Notes: generated from the sequence alone by a model not told the origin. Counted from the stretch's first letter, positions 42,871-53,123 are shown. The stretch is 64,000 bases of DNA from Bacteroidota bacterium (GCA_021845665.1 JAJZVO010000013.1:1-64000), one strand, 5' to 3'. Made by a program: numbers and translations.

Positions 42871-44352
42871 TCAAGCCTCAAGGAAGTAGTTTTCACGAAG
42901 AGTGGTTTCGAAATCCACGATCTCCTTTATGTTTTCCAGGAACCAGGGATCGATCTTAGTCAGATCGTGAATCTCTTCGACGGTCAGACCTGCCTGGAGC
43001 GCGTAACGAATGTAGAATATGTTGTCTGATTTCGGTTGCTTAAGCTTGTTGGTGATCGCCTTCTTCGCCTCGGAAGACTTGGAGCTTCTCAGCTTGCCGT
43101 ATTCATATACATCTTTCCCGTCACTTCCAATTCCGAACCGTCCTTGTTCGAGTGACCTCAGACCTTTCTGGAGTGCCTCCTTAAACGTGCTTCCGAAAGC
43201 CATCGCCTCGCCGACCGATTTCATCTGGACACTCAGCGTGTCGTCCGCACCCTTGAACTTCTCGAAGTCCCAGCGCGGTATCTTGACTACAACGTAGTCT
43301 ATCGACGGCTCGAATGACGCCGGGGTCTTCTTGGTGATATCATTCGGGATTTCGTCAAGTGTGTAGCCTACGGCGAGCATAGCCGCTATCTTCGCAATGG
43401 GAAAGCCGGTAGCTTTCGAGGCCAGCGCGCTTGAACGCGATACTCGCGGATTCATTTCAATCACCACCATTCGGCCGCCTTTCGGGTCCACGGCGAACTG
43501 GATGTTCGATCCACCTGTCTCAACACCGACCGCGCGTATAATCTTCTTTGCCCAATCTCTCATCTGCTGGTACTCGCGGTCTGTCAAAGTCTGAGAAGGT
43601 GCCACGGTTATCGAGTCGCCCGTGTGAACTCCCATCGGATCGACATTTTCGATGGAGCAGACTATCACGACATTGTCGCGCCGGTCCCTCATCACTTCGA
43701 GCTCGAATTCCTTCCAGCCCAAAACCGACTCCTCTATCAGTATCTCGCTGATAGGGCTGGACGTCAGTCCGTGTCGTGCGATTTCGCCGAACTCTTCGAT
43801 GTTATATGCGATCCCGCCTCCCATTCCACCGAGAGTGTATGACGGGCGGATGATCGCCGGGAACCCGACATGACCGATGATGTCCATAGCCTGTTCCATC
43901 GTCCTTACGAAACCGCCCTTGGGAACGTCGAGCCCGATACCTGTCACCGTATCCTTGAAGAGCTCTCTATCCTCGGCTTTCTGGATAGCCTGCAGGTTCG
44001 CGCCAATCATCTCAATACCGTACTTCTCCAGCAGTCCGGATTCGGCAAGATTGACTCCGATGTTAAGGGCAGTCTGTCCTCCCATCGTAGGGAGTATCGC
44101 GTCGGGTCTTTCGGCTTCAATGATCTTGGCAACAAACTCCGGCGTCAGCGGCTCGATGTAGGTTACGTCCGCAAGTTCCGGATCCGTCATGATCGTCGCA
44201 GGGTTGCTGTTGACAAGTATTACCTTGTAACCGAGCTTACGCAAAACTTTGCACGCTTGCGTCCCAGAGTAGTCGAACTCACATGCCTGTCCTATTACGA
44301 TCGGTCCGCTACCTATTATCAGTATTGATTTTATATCTTCGCGTCTAGGCAA
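42871..44352 (-). CDS. carB1: carbamoyl-phosphate synthase large chain, N-terminal half (separate gene)
   Basis: 493 residues: the carboxy-phosphate half with the first ATP-grasp domain ([21 protein letters not shown] at the start, [13 protein letters not shown] near 180, [21 protein letters not shown]) and the first part of the oligomerisation domain, ending in [28 protein letters not shown]. In one-piece CarB this passes directly into the segment that opens the downstream gene. Split CarB is known from some archaea and from Aquifex. carA, the glutaminase subunit, is not in the window. Confidence 0.93.
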   Translation of the reverse strand: MPRREDIKSILIIGSGPIVIGQACEFDYSGTQACKVLRKLGYKVILVNSNPATIMTDPELADVTYIEPLTPEFVAKIIEAERPDAILPTMGGQTALNIGVNLAESGLLEKYGIEMIGANLQAIQKAEDRELFKDTVTGIGLDVPKGGFVRTMEQAMDIIGHVGFPAIIRPSYTLGGMGGGIAYNIEEFGEIARHGLTSSPISEILIEESVLGWKEFELEVMRDRRDNVVIVCSIENVDPMGVHTGDSITVAPSQTLTDREYQQMRDWAKKIIRAVGVETGGSNIQFAVDPKGGRMVVIEMNPRVSRSSALASKATGFPIAKIAAMLAVGYTLDEIPNDITKKTPASFEPSIDYVVVKIPRWDFEKFKGADDTLSVQMKSVGEAMAFGSTFKEALQKGLRSLEQGRFGIGSDGKDVYEYGKLRSSKSSEAKKAITNKLKQPKSDNIFYIRYALQAGLTVEEIHDLTKIDPWFLENIKEIVDFETTLRENYFLEA

Positions 44353-44637
44353 TTATTATCCTGGGTTTATATACACTTCACCACGCAGAATGTTTTACAG
44401 TGATTGCGTAGCTCCTCGTGAATTGTCGATTAAAAAGTTAAGAATTGGAGAAGGTTGAATCAACCCTGGCCGATAACTATTTGCGGTCGGGTTTTTACCT
44501 GTGTCGTATAACCATTCCTTCCCATGAGTGGTTGGATACTCATTTGCCTTTCGCAGTCAGGCGGATTAAAATGTCCTTGAAGGCGGCAATTCATAATGCA
44601 TTGTCAGCCTACTCAGTTGTCGGAGGGGATCGTTGAA

Positions 44638-45051
44638 ATGAAGAGTCCGCAAGCATCTCAGGTTCTTACATCGCTGAAGGGAATGGCCGACGCCGGCAAC
44701 GTAAAGGGCATGGCACGCTTCGGCATAAATTCCAAAAACACTCTCGGTGTCCCGGTCCCGGCCGTGAGAGCGCTGGCAAGCGAAATTGGGAGGAGCCACC
44801 AGCTTGCTCTCGAACTTTGGAGGTCAGGCATTCATGAAGCGAGACTTCTCGCGGGCTTCATCGACGAGCCTGCAGCCGTAACGCCGAGCCAAATGGAAAG
44901 TGGGCACTCGACTTCGATTCTTGGGACGTCTGCGATCAGAACGGCAAACGAAATTCTACGGATCGACTCGAAAGTTGCAAAATGGATCGCATCTGATGCA
45001 CTCAGGGAACTGCAAGGCCCGGCAGTCGTACGCAAATTGGCCAAACGATAA
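44638..45051 (+). pseudogene. DNA alkylation repair protein (AlkD-like), inactivated by a 1-nt deletion and an internal deletion
   Basis: The frame starts like a complete family member (VKGMARFGINSKNTLGVPVPAVRALASEIGRSHQLALELW, HEARLLAGFIDEP ... PSQMES) and ends like one (IDSKVAKWIASDALREL). Between them the expected WALDFDSWDVCDQ is encoded at 44901-44939 in another frame, so one base was lost just before it. Then about 85-90 residues (the catalytic middle of the HEAT-like fold) are missing, and the frame is restored at AIRTANEIL. The junction is GCGATCAG, which fits both flanks (C-D-Q and A-I-R), a sign of deletion between short direct repeats. The frame stays open (137 residues) but cannot make the enzyme. 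GGAGGGG lies 11 bases before the ATG. Confidence 0.8.
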
Positions 45052-45379
45052 AATGCTGCATATCGATGGCAGCCAATTGAGGGATTGTCCGCTAATTAAG
45101 TCGACACTGCCAATTCTGTATTGAATACGAGCGCAATACTAACCCTCTCCATTTTCTGGTCCAAAAGCCGACATCCATCAATAACGCTTGCGGTTTCGCC
45201 GTGCGAGATGCCGGTTGCTCCCTAACTTCATTCACGAGTCTCTCGTTGATGTGATGGTACTTCCAGGTGAATTTTGTCGTCTCGTCGGCGGAGATTGTTC
45301 GCAGTAGCTGCGCCGATCCTTCCAAGCTTCAACTTTCCTGGATTGGCGAGAGGTGGACTGCTGTCTTGGTGCAGCCGTC
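45052..45379. other. intergenic region, possibly with decayed coding sequence
   Basis: 328 bp between the AlkD-like pseudogene and the convergent sucB gene. A minus-strand frame (45092-45325, 77 residues) has a plausible protein-like composition but no ribosome site and no family I recognise. I saw no terminator. It may be decayed DNA like the adjoining pseudogene. Confidence 0.35.
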
Positions 45380-46636
45380 TTATTCCAGCAGCATAGACGC
45401 GGGGTCCTCGATGAATTCCTTGACCTTCACCAGGAATTGCACCGACTCGCGGCCGTCAACAATCCTGTGATCGTAAGTGAGTGCAACATACATCATGGGG
45501 CGCACGGATATCTGCCCGTCGATTACGACCGGTCGCTCGGTAATTTTATGGAGCCCGAGTATCCCGACCTGAGGCGGATTGAGTATCGGCGTGCTCATCA
45601 TCGATCCGAAGACTCCCCCGTTCGTGATGGTGAATGTACCCCCGCGAAGGTCGTCCAGCGTGAGAGTCCCCTTAGTTGACTTGTCGGAGAAGTCCTTTAT
45701 CGTCCTGTCGATCTGTGCGAACGACATCCGGTCCGCGTTCCTGAGCACGGGTACAACGAGGCCTTCCTCGGCCCCGATGGCTACGCCGATGTCGTAGTAG
45801 TACTTGTAGAGAATTTCCTCCCCGTCGATCTCCGCATTTAGACGTGGAAACTCATTCAGTGCAGCGACGACTGCCCTGACGAAGAATGACACGATCCCGA
45901 GGCTGATCCCATGTTTCTGTTTGAAGTATTCTTTGTATTTCTTCCTAAGCTCCATCACGCGGCTCATGTCGATCTCATTGAAAGTGGTAAGCATCGCCGC
46001 ATTCTGCTGCGCCTCCACCATCCTTCGGGCTATAGTTTTCCGGCGCATAGACATCTTCACTCGCTCTTCATCTCCCGCTCTATGGGGGACTCCAGAAGGC
46101 TGTGATTTTCCGTTTCTGCCTTTCGGTGCAGGGACTGGCGACGGTGAAGGCGCACTCCGGCTCGTGATAAACGTCTCCACATCATGCCTTGTGACCCGGC
46201 CGCCAGATCCTGAGCCTGCAATCTGAGAAATTGCCAAACCGCTCTCCTCGGCGACGCGTTTCGCGAGGGGGGTCGCCTTATCTTTTGACGCCGCCTCCGC
46301 AACGGCATGAGCCTCGGCTCCATTTTGTGACGTTTTGGCCTGCGCTTCGGCCTTTGGTGCAGCCTGTTCCTTTTTCGAGGACACTTCAACCGGTTGCGCC
46401 GAGGAATCAATCTCAGCGATCGCATCACCTATGTGTACCATAGCGTCCTCTGCAGAGATTATCCTGGTGAGAACTCCGTCGCTTTGCGCCGCAACCTCGA
46501 CGTTGACTTTTTCCGTTTCAAGCTCGACGAGTATATCGCCGACATTTACCTTTTCACCCTCTTTTTTCAACCAGTGTGCTATGCGTGCTTCTACTACCGA
46601 TTCTCCCAGTGCGGGAACTACAACCTTGTTCTTCAT
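45380..46636 (-). CDS. sucB: 2-oxoglutarate dehydrogenase E2, dihydrolipoamide succinyltransferase
   Basis: Transfers the succinyl group from E1 to CoA within the 2-oxoglutarate dehydrogenase complex. It has 418 residues. A lipoyl domain (1-77, lipoyl Lys in LETEKVNVEV near 43), an Ala/Lys-rich hinge, a peripheral subunit-binding domain (about 117-152, TPLAKRVAEESGLAISQIAGSG), another Pro-rich hinge, and a catalytic domain with VPHRAGDEERVKMSMRRKTIARRMVEAQ and the active-site YDHRIVDGRE close to the end. It lies 12 bp after sucA, so it is the second gene of an sucAB operon. E3 (lpd) is not in the window. Confidence 0.95.
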   Translation of the reverse strand: MKNKVVVPALGESVVEARIAHWLKKEGEKVNVGDILVELETEKVNVEVAAQSDGVLTRIISAEDAMVHIGDAIAEIDSSAQPVEVSSKKEQAAPKAEAQAKTSQNGAEAHAVAEAASKDKATPLAKRVAEESGLAISQIAGSGSGGRVTRHDVETFITSRSAPSPSPVPAPKGRNGKSQPSGVPHRAGDEERVKMSMRRKTIARRMVEAQQNAAMLTTFNEIDMSRVMELRKKYKEYFKQKHGISLGIVSFFVRAVVAALNEFPRLNAEIDGEEILYKYYYDIGVAIGAEEGLVVPVLRNADRMSFAQIDRTIKDFSDKSTKGTLTLDDLRGGTFTITNGGVFGSMMSTPILNPPQVGILGLHKITERPVVIDGQISVRPMMYVALTYDHRIVDGRESVQFLVKVKEFIEDPASMLLE

Positions 46637-46648
46637 ATACTATAGCCT

Positions 46649-49477
46649 TTATGAATTTAACAGACTCTTTGCGGCTTTGACCTGTGCGGCTCCTTCTTTT
46701 ACCGGTCCTCCCTTGAAAGCCGTCTCTATGACGATAGCATGATGGGCCGAATGGAGCGCCGTAGAGCCTTCCGCCGGACTCGCGTTCGGAGTCCTGCCGA
46801 CATACCCGAGTGGAACATCATCGCCAAGTATGTTCTCTAGTCTCGGTCGTATGAAATTCCATGCCCCCATGTTCTCGGGCTCCTCCTGAACCCAAACCAC
46901 CTCTTCAACTTTCTTGTAGCTTGAAATTACCGCGCTGACCTCATCGGACGGGAAAGGATAAAGCTGCTCGATCCTGATTATTGCCGTCTCGTGGTTTCCC
47001 TCTCTGTATTTGCTGTCCACGAGGTCGACGAAGATTTTGCCGCTGCAGAGGAGCAGACGCTCAGCTGTGTTCTTCAGCGTCGATGAATCGGGATCGTCAA
47101 GCACCGGCTCCCACTTTCCGGACGCAAATTGATTCGGGGCGGAAGCCGTCTTCGGATGCCTCAGAAGGCCTTTCGGTGTCATCACGACTAGCGGGAGTGG
47201 ATCGGTTTTCAACAGAAGGGCCTGTCGTCTGAGTAAATGAAAGTATTGAGCTGACGTTGTACAATTAGCTACGCGCATGTTCGTCTCGGCGGCAAGGTCG
47301 AGGAAACGCTCCAGCCTCCCGCTCGAATGATCCGGGCCCTGGCCTTCGTAGGCGTGAGGGAGTAGGAGTACAAGCGATGGGGTCTGTCCCCATTTCGCCC
47401 TCGCGGAAGTTATGAACTCGTCCACCATTAACTGGGCGCCATTGATGAAATCTCCATATTGGGCTTCCCATATGACGAGTCTGCCCGGTTCCTGTACGTT
47501 GTAACCGTATTCGAAACCGATCGCGGCATTTTCTGTAAGAGGGCTGTTGTGTCCCTCGAATGACGCCTTTGCCGAATCGAGAGCTTCGAGGGAAGTGTAG
47601 ACAGCCCCGGTCTTTACGTCGTGGTACTTCATATGCCTGTGGCTGAACGTACCGCGTTCCACGTCCTGGCCGGTAAACCGGATCGGTATCCCATCCTCCA
47701 GGATCGATGAGAAGGCAAACAGCTCGGCAGTGGCCCAATCCACCGTGGGAGCGCCGTTGTCCTCGAATATGTGCTTTCGCTTTTCGACGAGGCGCTCGAG
47801 CTTTGGATGAAGCGAGAATCCTTCTGGAAGTCTCAACAACTTGTTGTTTATTGCCTGTAGCCGGTCGATGTCTACCTGAGTCTTGATCCTTCTCGCAGCG
47901 CCGGTAGGCGGGGCGGTAGGCCGTGATTCGATGCGCGCCTTGTCGGCATCCAGAGACGAGAGAGCATTCTGTAGCTTGTCGAACTGCGCCTTCACCATGT
48001 CGGATGCCTCTGTCGCTGTAACTATCCCGCGCTCCTCGAGCACGGTAGCCCACTTTTGGCGAACTGTCGGCATATTCTTGATCGTCTCGTACATGAGCGG
48101 CTGCGTGAAGGTCGGCTCGTCGCTTTCATTGTGGCCGTGACGCCGGTAACCTACCAGGTCGATTAGAAAATCTCTGTGGAATCTTTCCCTGTAGGCCGAC
48201 GCGATCCTGATCGATTCGATGCAGGCGATTGGGTCGTCGGCATTCACGTGGATTATCGGGATTTCGAAACCCTTTGCCAGGTCACTTGCATATTTCGTGC
48301 TTCTCGTCTCGTCGGGAGAGGCTGTGTAGCCGAGTTGGTTGTTCGTAATTACATGAATCGTCCCTCCAGCGGAATACCCCTGCAGCATGGAGAGGTTGAG
48401 CGTCTCTGCGACGATTCCCTGGCCGGGGAATGATGCGTCGCCGTGGATGAGAATGGGAAGCGTGATTCCCGGGTCGAATACCGGCTTGCCCGGCTTGTGC
48501 GCGTCCGTTCCGGCGGCTCTCGCCATCCCTTCGATGACCGGATCTATCGCTTCAAGGTGGCTCGGATTCGGCGCGAGGAATATCGAGAGGCCGTGTTCCG
48601 TGCCGTTCTTCTGCACTTTGATTGCCCCGCGGTGATACTTCACATCGCCGGTCCAGTCAAGATCCGCGCGCGAGTGCTTTTGTGGAGTCGGATCCTTGAA
48701 CTCCGCGAGTATGGCGGTGTAGGGAAGCTGAAGAACGTGGGCGAGCACATTGAGTCTCCCGCGATGCGCCATCCCAATCACGATTGCGCCTATCCCGGAT
48801 TGCGAGGCGAGCTGGACTACTTCGCCGAGCATCGGTACAAGCATATCGACGCCTTCTCCTGAAAATCTGAATTTGCCTGGGAAAGACCTCTGCAGGAACT
48901 GCTCGAAAACTTCAGCTTCAGTCAGGCTCTGCAGGAGGGCCTTCTCATCTATGTGTAGGTTCGGAGGCGCAAGTTGTTTTCCCTCTATCACGTCGCGTAG
49001 CCAGAGCCGCTCGGCCGCGACGTTCACGTGTTCAAAATCGAATCCGATCGTTGAGGTGTAAATTCTAGTGAGCGCCTCGATAGCTTCGAGCGCGTTCTGC
49101 GACCGGACCGTAATAGGCCCGCCCACGAGATCCGCGGGAAGGGCGCGCAACTCGCGGTCAGTTAAACCGTGCGAGTCTTTCCCGGGGATTACGCTGCCGA
49201 GCGGTAACAGGCCCAGTGGATCGATCTTCGCCGCCAGGTGGCCGAACTGTCTGATATCCTGCGCCAGCTTCGCTACTGACAGTATGGTCTGCCAATTCTC
49301 AGCCGCTGCCTGACCGGAAGTTGCTGGTTGCGCAGTCGTCTGATCCTGGGTCGGTTTCCAATTCTGGAAAAACTTCTTTGTTTCCGGCTCTACTGAAGAT
49401 GGGTCGTTGAGAAATCTGTCATAAAGTTCCAGGACATAACCGGCATTTGGTCCATAGAACTCTCGTAGTGTATCCAT
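46649..49477 (-). CDS. sucA: 2-oxoglutarate dehydrogenase E1 component
   Basis: Thiamine-diphosphate enzyme that decarboxylates 2-oxoglutarate and passes the succinyl group to E2. It has 942 residues, the usual size. The N-terminal segment starts REFYGPNAGYVLELYDRFLNDP, typical for E1o. Core motifs: GMAHRGRLNVLAHVL, HGDASFPGQGIVAETLNLS (ThDP site), YRRHGHNESDEP, SHRHMKYHD and GPDHSSGRLERFLD, with VWVQEEPENMGAWNF near the end. It is the first gene of the sucAB operon, divergent from sdhCDAB. Confidence 0.96.
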   Translation of the reverse strand: MDTLREFYGPNAGYVLELYDRFLNDPSSVEPETKKFFQNWKPTQDQTTAQPATSGQAAAENWQTILSVAKLAQDIRQFGHLAAKIDPLGLLPLGSVIPGKDSHGLTDRELRALPADLVGGPITVRSQNALEAIEALTRIYTSTIGFDFEHVNVAAERLWLRDVIEGKQLAPPNLHIDEKALLQSLTEAEVFEQFLQRSFPGKFRFSGEGVDMLVPMLGEVVQLASQSGIGAIVIGMAHRGRLNVLAHVLQLPYTAILAEFKDPTPQKHSRADLDWTGDVKYHRGAIKVQKNGTEHGLSIFLAPNPSHLEAIDPVIEGMARAAGTDAHKPGKPVFDPGITLPILIHGDASFPGQGIVAETLNLSMLQGYSAGGTIHVITNNQLGYTASPDETRSTKYASDLAKGFEIPIIHVNADDPIACIESIRIASAYRERFHRDFLIDLVGYRRHGHNESDEPTFTQPLMYETIKNMPTVRQKWATVLEERGIVTATEASDMVKAQFDKLQNALSSLDADKARIESRPTAPPTGAARRIKTQVDIDRLQAINNKLLRLPEGFSLHPKLERLVEKRKHIFEDNGAPTVDWATAELFAFSSILEDGIPIRFTGQDVERGTFSHRHMKYHDVKTGAVYTSLEALDSAKASFEGHNSPLTENAAIGFEYGYNVQEPGRLVIWEAQYGDFINGAQLMVDEFITSARAKWGQTPSLVLLLPHAYEGQGPDHSSGRLERFLDLAAETNMRVANCTTSAQYFHLLRRQALLLKTDPLPLVVMTPKGLLRHPKTASAPNQFASGKWEPVLDDPDSSTLKNTAERLLLCSGKIFVDLVDSKYREGNHETAIIRIEQLYPFPSDEVSAVISSYKKVEEVVWVQEEPENMGAWNFIRPRLENILGDDVPLGYVGRTPNASPAEGSTALHSAHHAIVIETAFKGGPVKEGAAQVKAAKSLLNS

Positions 49478-49822
49478 TTTGGTTCGTCAATTCTTTATTT
49501 TTTTCCGTTAGACGGTGCGAATCTCGGTATCTGCTCATTTGCACGAAAGAAGATGCAATAAGGGCCAGCGAGGCCATTCGTATCCCGTCGCACAGAACTA
49601 TCTTTCGCTTTCGTCCGGGTCTAGTATAATAAAAAGATTCCTCTTTTTCATCTGATTTGACAAGCCTCCGGCAGCTAGTGGATGTCATAAGTGCCGTCAA
49701 TTTATCCCACCGTCTCTCCGAATTAGGTCGAAGACGTTTATTTCTCCAAAAAAGGTGGAATCGTTGCATAAAAAGGGGGTGTTCGTTAACTTTTTCCAGC
49801 AAAAATTTTCAAGGAGATAACG
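49478..49822. other. divergent regulatory region between sucA and sdhC
   Basis: 345 bp without a supported gene. It should hold back-to-back promoters for sucAB and sdhCDAB. TATAAT occurs at 49625-49630 and TTGACA at 49657-49662, but neither has a good partner at 16-18 bp. A short A/T hairpin (AAAAAG/CTTTTT, 49631-49648) lies between. AAGGAG precedes sdhC. Confidence 0.4.
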
Positions 49823-50239
49823 ATGGCATACCAACCAAAACCGCCCGATGGATGGGTTAAAACTAATATTAAGTACACGAAAGAACGTGGAAGTGTGGCA
49901 TGGATCCTTCACCGGATCACCGGACTCGGTCTTACGGCATACATCTTTGTCCACATTTATGCGCTCACCTCTCTCACTCAGGGGCCGAAAGCATTTGACG
50001 ACGAAATGAAATTGTTTCAGACCCCCGTATTTCATGTTCTGGAATGGCTCCTTTTTTCGCTGGTCATATATCACGCGCTCAACGGTATGAGGATAGTAAT
50101 TGTCGACTGGGCAAACGGGGCAAGGTATCACAAAAAGTTGCTCGCGGTAGTCTACGGACTTGGAGTTGTTCTCTTCATCGGGATGGGAATCCTTATGTTC
50201 AGGGAACCTATTGCTAACATGTTTGCATCGTTAAGGTGA
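49823..50239 (+). CDS. sdhC: succinate dehydrogenase cytochrome b subunit
   Basis: Membrane anchor of complex II that helps bind haem b and quinone. It has 138 residues with three helices (about 30-52, 72-95, 108-128). Typical stretches are SVAWILHRITGLGLTAYIFVHIY (Ser/Arg near the quinone site) and WLLFSLVIYHALNGMRIV, whose His is the likely haem ligand. AAGGAG precedes the ATG by seven bases. First of four closely spaced sdh genes. Confidence 0.92.
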   Translation: MAYQPKPPDGWVKTNIKYTKERGSVAWILHRITGLGLTAYIFVHIYALTSLTQGPKAFDDEMKLFQTPVFHVLEWLLFSLVIYHALNGMRIVIVDWANGARYHKKLLAVVYGLGVVLFIGMGILMFREPIANMFASLR

Positions 50240-50247
50240 GGTGAAAA

Positions 50248-50598
50248 ATGTATAATCACACTGGTTCGAGAGGGAGCGGCGCTCCCGGATGGGTACTCCA
50301 AAGAATCACGGGAGTCCTTCTGTTCGTCGTAGTACTCACACATTTTTTCGTAATGCATGCCAACCCTGCCAGCGGCCACACATATGCCGCGGTCCTCGCG
50401 AGAATGCACGATCCGTTCTGGAAAATGTTCGATCTGACTTTCATAACCGTTGGACTGTGGCACGGTTTGAATGGGACGTGGGGAGTGTTCCGCGACTATA
50501 AGATGAAGCCCGCCGTCAGCCTGACAATTTACGGCGCAATCATTCTGTCTGGGATCGCTTTCTGGGTTCTCGGAGTCAATACAATTCTTTCTTTCTAA
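50248..50598 (+). CDS. sdhD: succinate dehydrogenase membrane anchor subunit
   Basis: 116 residues with three hydrophobic helices (about 14-33, 56-75, 90-114). APGWVLQRITGVLLFVVVLTHFFVMH and TVGLWHGLNGTWGVF mirror the sdhC pattern and offer a His on each side for haem. It lies 8 bp after sdhC and 18 bp before sdhA. The two-anchor layout corresponds to E. coli-like complex II rather than the single-anchor Bacteroidetes fumarate reductase type. Confidence 0.9.
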   Translation: MYNHTGSRGSGAPGWVLQRITGVLLFVVVLTHFFVMHANPASGHTYAAVLARMHDPFWKMFDLTFITVGLWHGLNGTWGVFRDYKMKPAVSLTIYGAIILSGIAFWVLGVNTILSF

Positions 50599-50616
50599 AT
50601 CGAAAAGGAATTCATA

Positions 50617-52374
50617 ATGATCAAGCATCAATATGATGTGGTTATAGTCGGAGCGGGCGGGGCGGGACTCCGCGCAGCGCTGGAAATACCGGAAGGATTT
50701 AGCTGCGCCGTCCTTTCCAAAGTATTCCCAACCCGTTCGCACACCGGGGCGGCGCAGGGGGGTATCGGCGCCTCGCTCGGTAATGAGGAGGAAGATAGCT
50801 GGGAATGGCACATGTTCGATACCGTGAAGGGAAGTGATTACCTCGGTGACCAGGATGCAATCGAGATAATGGCGAAGGATGCCGTCAGGGCAATCATCGA
50901 ACTCGAACATATGGGCATGCCTTTCTCCAGAACCCCTGAAGGAAAAATCGCGCAACGGAAATTCGGTGGTCACACCCGGCCAGAAGATCCCAATGACCCT
51001 GATTCCAAAAGGATCGCGGTAAAACGCTCATGCTATTCCGCCGACAGGACGGGGCACGTAATGCTGCACACCCTTTACGAGAACTGCATCAAGCAGAAGG
51101 TACATTTCTTCTCGGAATTTTTCGTCACCGATCTGGTGATGTCCGGCAAATCCTGTGCTGGCGTCGTTGCCATGGATATAGCGACAAATGAGATCCATGT
51201 GTTCCATGCCAAGGCCGTTATGCTTGCCACCGGTGGATATGGAAGGGTCTTCAGGATTACTTCAAACGCGCACGTCGGTACAGGAGACGGATTCTCTTTC
51301 GTCTACAATAACGGTTTGCCTCTTCAGGATATGGAGTTCGTGCAATTTCACCCGACCGGGCTCTGGAAGCTCGGCATATTGATCTCAGAAGCGGCCCGCG
51401 GCGAAGGAGGAATACTCCTGAACAACAAGGGAGAGCGTTTCATGGAACGCTACGCTCCCACAGTGAAAGACCTGGCGCCGAGGGACATGGTATCACGTGC
51501 TATCATAACCGAGATTCGGGAGGGAAGGGGCTTCAAGGGAAGCGATGGAACAAGCTATGTCCAACTGGACGTCTCGCATCTCCCTAAGGAAGTCCTCAAC
51601 GACAAGCTCCCTGAGATAACCGGGTTCGCGCGCACTTATCTCGGCGTGGAGCCAACCAAAGAACCGATACCGGTTCAGCCGACTGCTCACTACGCAATGG
51701 GCGGAATACCGACTACGGTTGACGCCGAAGTTACTCGCGATAAGAAGGGCACAAAGGTCACTGGCTTGTACGCTGCGGGCGAGGCCGCCTGCGTCTCCGT
51801 ACACGGTTCGAACCGGCTTGGTACGAACTCTCTTCTCGACCTGATCGTCTTCGGGCGTAGGGGCGGAAAGGCGATCGCGAAATTCATCAAGGATGCTGAA
51901 TTCCCTCCGCTTCCGGAAGACGCGGCTGACAGGACCATTGCGAGAATCGATACTCTCATGAATTCCAAGGGTAAAGAAAAAGTCGGTGCCCTTCGTACAG
52001 AGCTTCAGGAAAAGATGATGGAAAAGGTAGGGGTCTTCAGGAACGAGAAAGACCTTACCGAAATGACTGCTGAAATAAAGAGCCTGCGTGAGCGATACAA
52101 AGAAGTCTCCATAGACGACAAGGGAAAAATCTTCAACACAGATCTCATGGAAGCTTTGGAGCTCGGTAACCTCATCGACACGGCCGAACCTATCATACAT
52201 GGTGCGCTGGTGAGACAGGAATCGCGTGGCGCACATTCGCGCGAAGATTTCCCGAATCGGGACGATAAGAAGTGGCTCAAGCATACCCTTATCTATAAGA
52301 CCGACGGGAAACCTAAAATAGATCTCAAGCCTGTCTCCATCACTCGTTTCCAGCCAAAGGAAAGAAAGTACTGA
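50617..52374 (+). CDS. sdhA: succinate dehydrogenase flavoprotein subunit
   Basis: Oxidises succinate to fumarate and carries covalent FAD. It has 585 residues. The dinucleotide fold GAGGAG (12-17), the covalent-flavin His42 in [28 protein letters not shown], the active-site Arg region [30 protein letters not shown], and [20 protein letters not shown] follow in order; the C-terminal helical domain ends with [17 protein letters not shown]. Between sdhD and sdhB. Confidence 0.97.
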   Translation: MIKHQYDVVIVGAGGAGLRAALEIPEGFSCAVLSKVFPTRSHTGAAQGGIGASLGNEEEDSWEWHMFDTVKGSDYLGDQDAIEIMAKDAVRAIIELEHMGMPFSRTPEGKIAQRKFGGHTRPEDPNDPDSKRIAVKRSCYSADRTGHVMLHTLYENCIKQKVHFFSEFFVTDLVMSGKSCAGVVAMDIATNEIHVFHAKAVMLATGGYGRVFRITSNAHVGTGDGFSFVYNNGLPLQDMEFVQFHPTGLWKLGILISEAARGEGGILLNNKGERFMERYAPTVKDLAPRDMVSRAIITEIREGRGFKGSDGTSYVQLDVSHLPKEVLNDKLPEITGFARTYLGVEPTKEPIPVQPTAHYAMGGIPTTVDAEVTRDKKGTKVTGLYAAGEAACVSVHGSNRLGTNSLLDLIVFGRRGGKAIAKFIKDAEFPPLPEDAADRTIARIDTLMNSKGKEKVGALRTELQEKMMEKVGVFRNEKDLTEMTAEIKSLRERYKEVSIDDKGKIFNTDLMEALELGNLIDTAEPIIHGALVRQESRGAHSREDFPNRDDKKWLKHTLIYKTDGKPKIDLKPVSITRFQPKERKY

Positions 52375-52389
52375 AAGGACGGCCGAATA

Positions 52390-53097
52390 ATGAAAGTAAC
52401 CTTACGTATACAGAGATATAATCCCGAGAGGGATTCCGAGCCCTATTATCAGGAATTCATTGTCGAGGCCGGCGACGAAAAAGAGAGGATACTCGATCTC
52501 CTTCTCCAGGTCAAATGGAAATTCGACGGCACCCTTACTTTCCGGCGGTCGTGCGCCCACGGTATCTGCGGCTCCGACGGTATGAGGATAAACGGAAAGA
52601 ACAGGCTGGCTTGCTCGAGTCTCCTGAGAGACGTCAATTTCAAGAAGCCGATCGTTATCGAGCCCCTTCCTTCGATCCCGATAATCAAGGACCTCGTTGT
52701 CGACATGTCGGACTTCTATAAGAAGTATGAAGCGGTGAAGCCTTATCTCGTCAATAATTCACCGCCGCCGGAACATGAACGCTACCAGAGCAACGAGGAC
52801 GCTGAAAAATTGTTTGAGTCCGCTAAGTGCATACTCTGCGGTTGTTGCACGACCTCGTGTCCGTCGTCCTGGTCCGATGAGAACTACATCGGGCCGGCAG
52901 CCCTCTTGAAGGCTTACAGATTCGTCTTCGATACGCGCGACGAGGCCGCAGATGAAAGACTCGACGTTGTGGATACTCCGGACGGTGCCTGGCGATGTCA
53001 TACAATATTCAATTGTGTAGAAGCGTGCCCGAAGGAAATAAACATCACATGGCACATTTCGAAGCTGAAGAAGCGCCTCGCCGAAAGAGAAATGTAA
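52390..53097 (+). CDS. sdhB: succinate dehydrogenase iron-sulfur subunit
   Basis: Passes electrons from FAD to quinone through three Fe-S clusters. It has 235 residues. The [2Fe-2S] site is Cys55, Cys60, Asp63 and Cys75 (RRSCAHGICGSDG ... NRLAC; Asp in the usual third position, as in E. coli). The [4Fe-4S] and [3Fe-4S] ligands come from CILCGCCTTSCP and the CVEACPKEIN stretch near the end. It closes the sdh operon and is followed by a strong terminator. Confidence 0.97.
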   Translation: MKVTLRIQRYNPERDSEPYYQEFIVEAGDEKERILDLLLQVKWKFDGTLTFRRSCAHGICGSDGMRINGKNRLACSSLLRDVNFKKPIVIEPLPSIPIIKDLVVDMSDFYKKYEAVKPYLVNNSPPPEHERYQSNEDAEKLFESAKCILCGCCTTSCPSSWSDENYIGPAALLKAYRFVFDTRDEAADERLDVVDTPDGAWRCHTIFNCVEACPKEINITWHISKLKKRLAEREM

Positions 53098-53123
53098 GCC
53101 ATGGCTTCAAGTAAGTGAAGCGA

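Noticed and set aside
42825-42873. Possible readthrough or selenocysteine at the TGA between the carB halves
   Set aside because: A second in-frame stop (TAA) follows nine codons later and no SECIS-like hairpin was seen; two separate genes explain it better.
41149-43029. A 626-codon plus-strand open frame opposite carB
   Set aside because: It runs antisense through both carB halves, has no ribosome site and gives a Cys/His/Arg-rich nonsense-like protein. It follows from the codon bias of the real genes on the other strand. Similar antisense frames at 21141-22037, 35160-36125 and 37503-37892 were dropped for the same reason.
45092-45325. A 77-codon minus-strand frame between the AlkD-like pseudogene and sucB
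   Set aside because: No ribosome site and no recognisable homology; kept only as a remark on the intergenic region.
49625-49662. TATAAT and TTGACA in the sucA-sdhC intergenic region as a promoter
   Set aside because: TATAAT lies upstream of TTGACA on the plus strand, and neither finds a partner at proper spacing on either strand.
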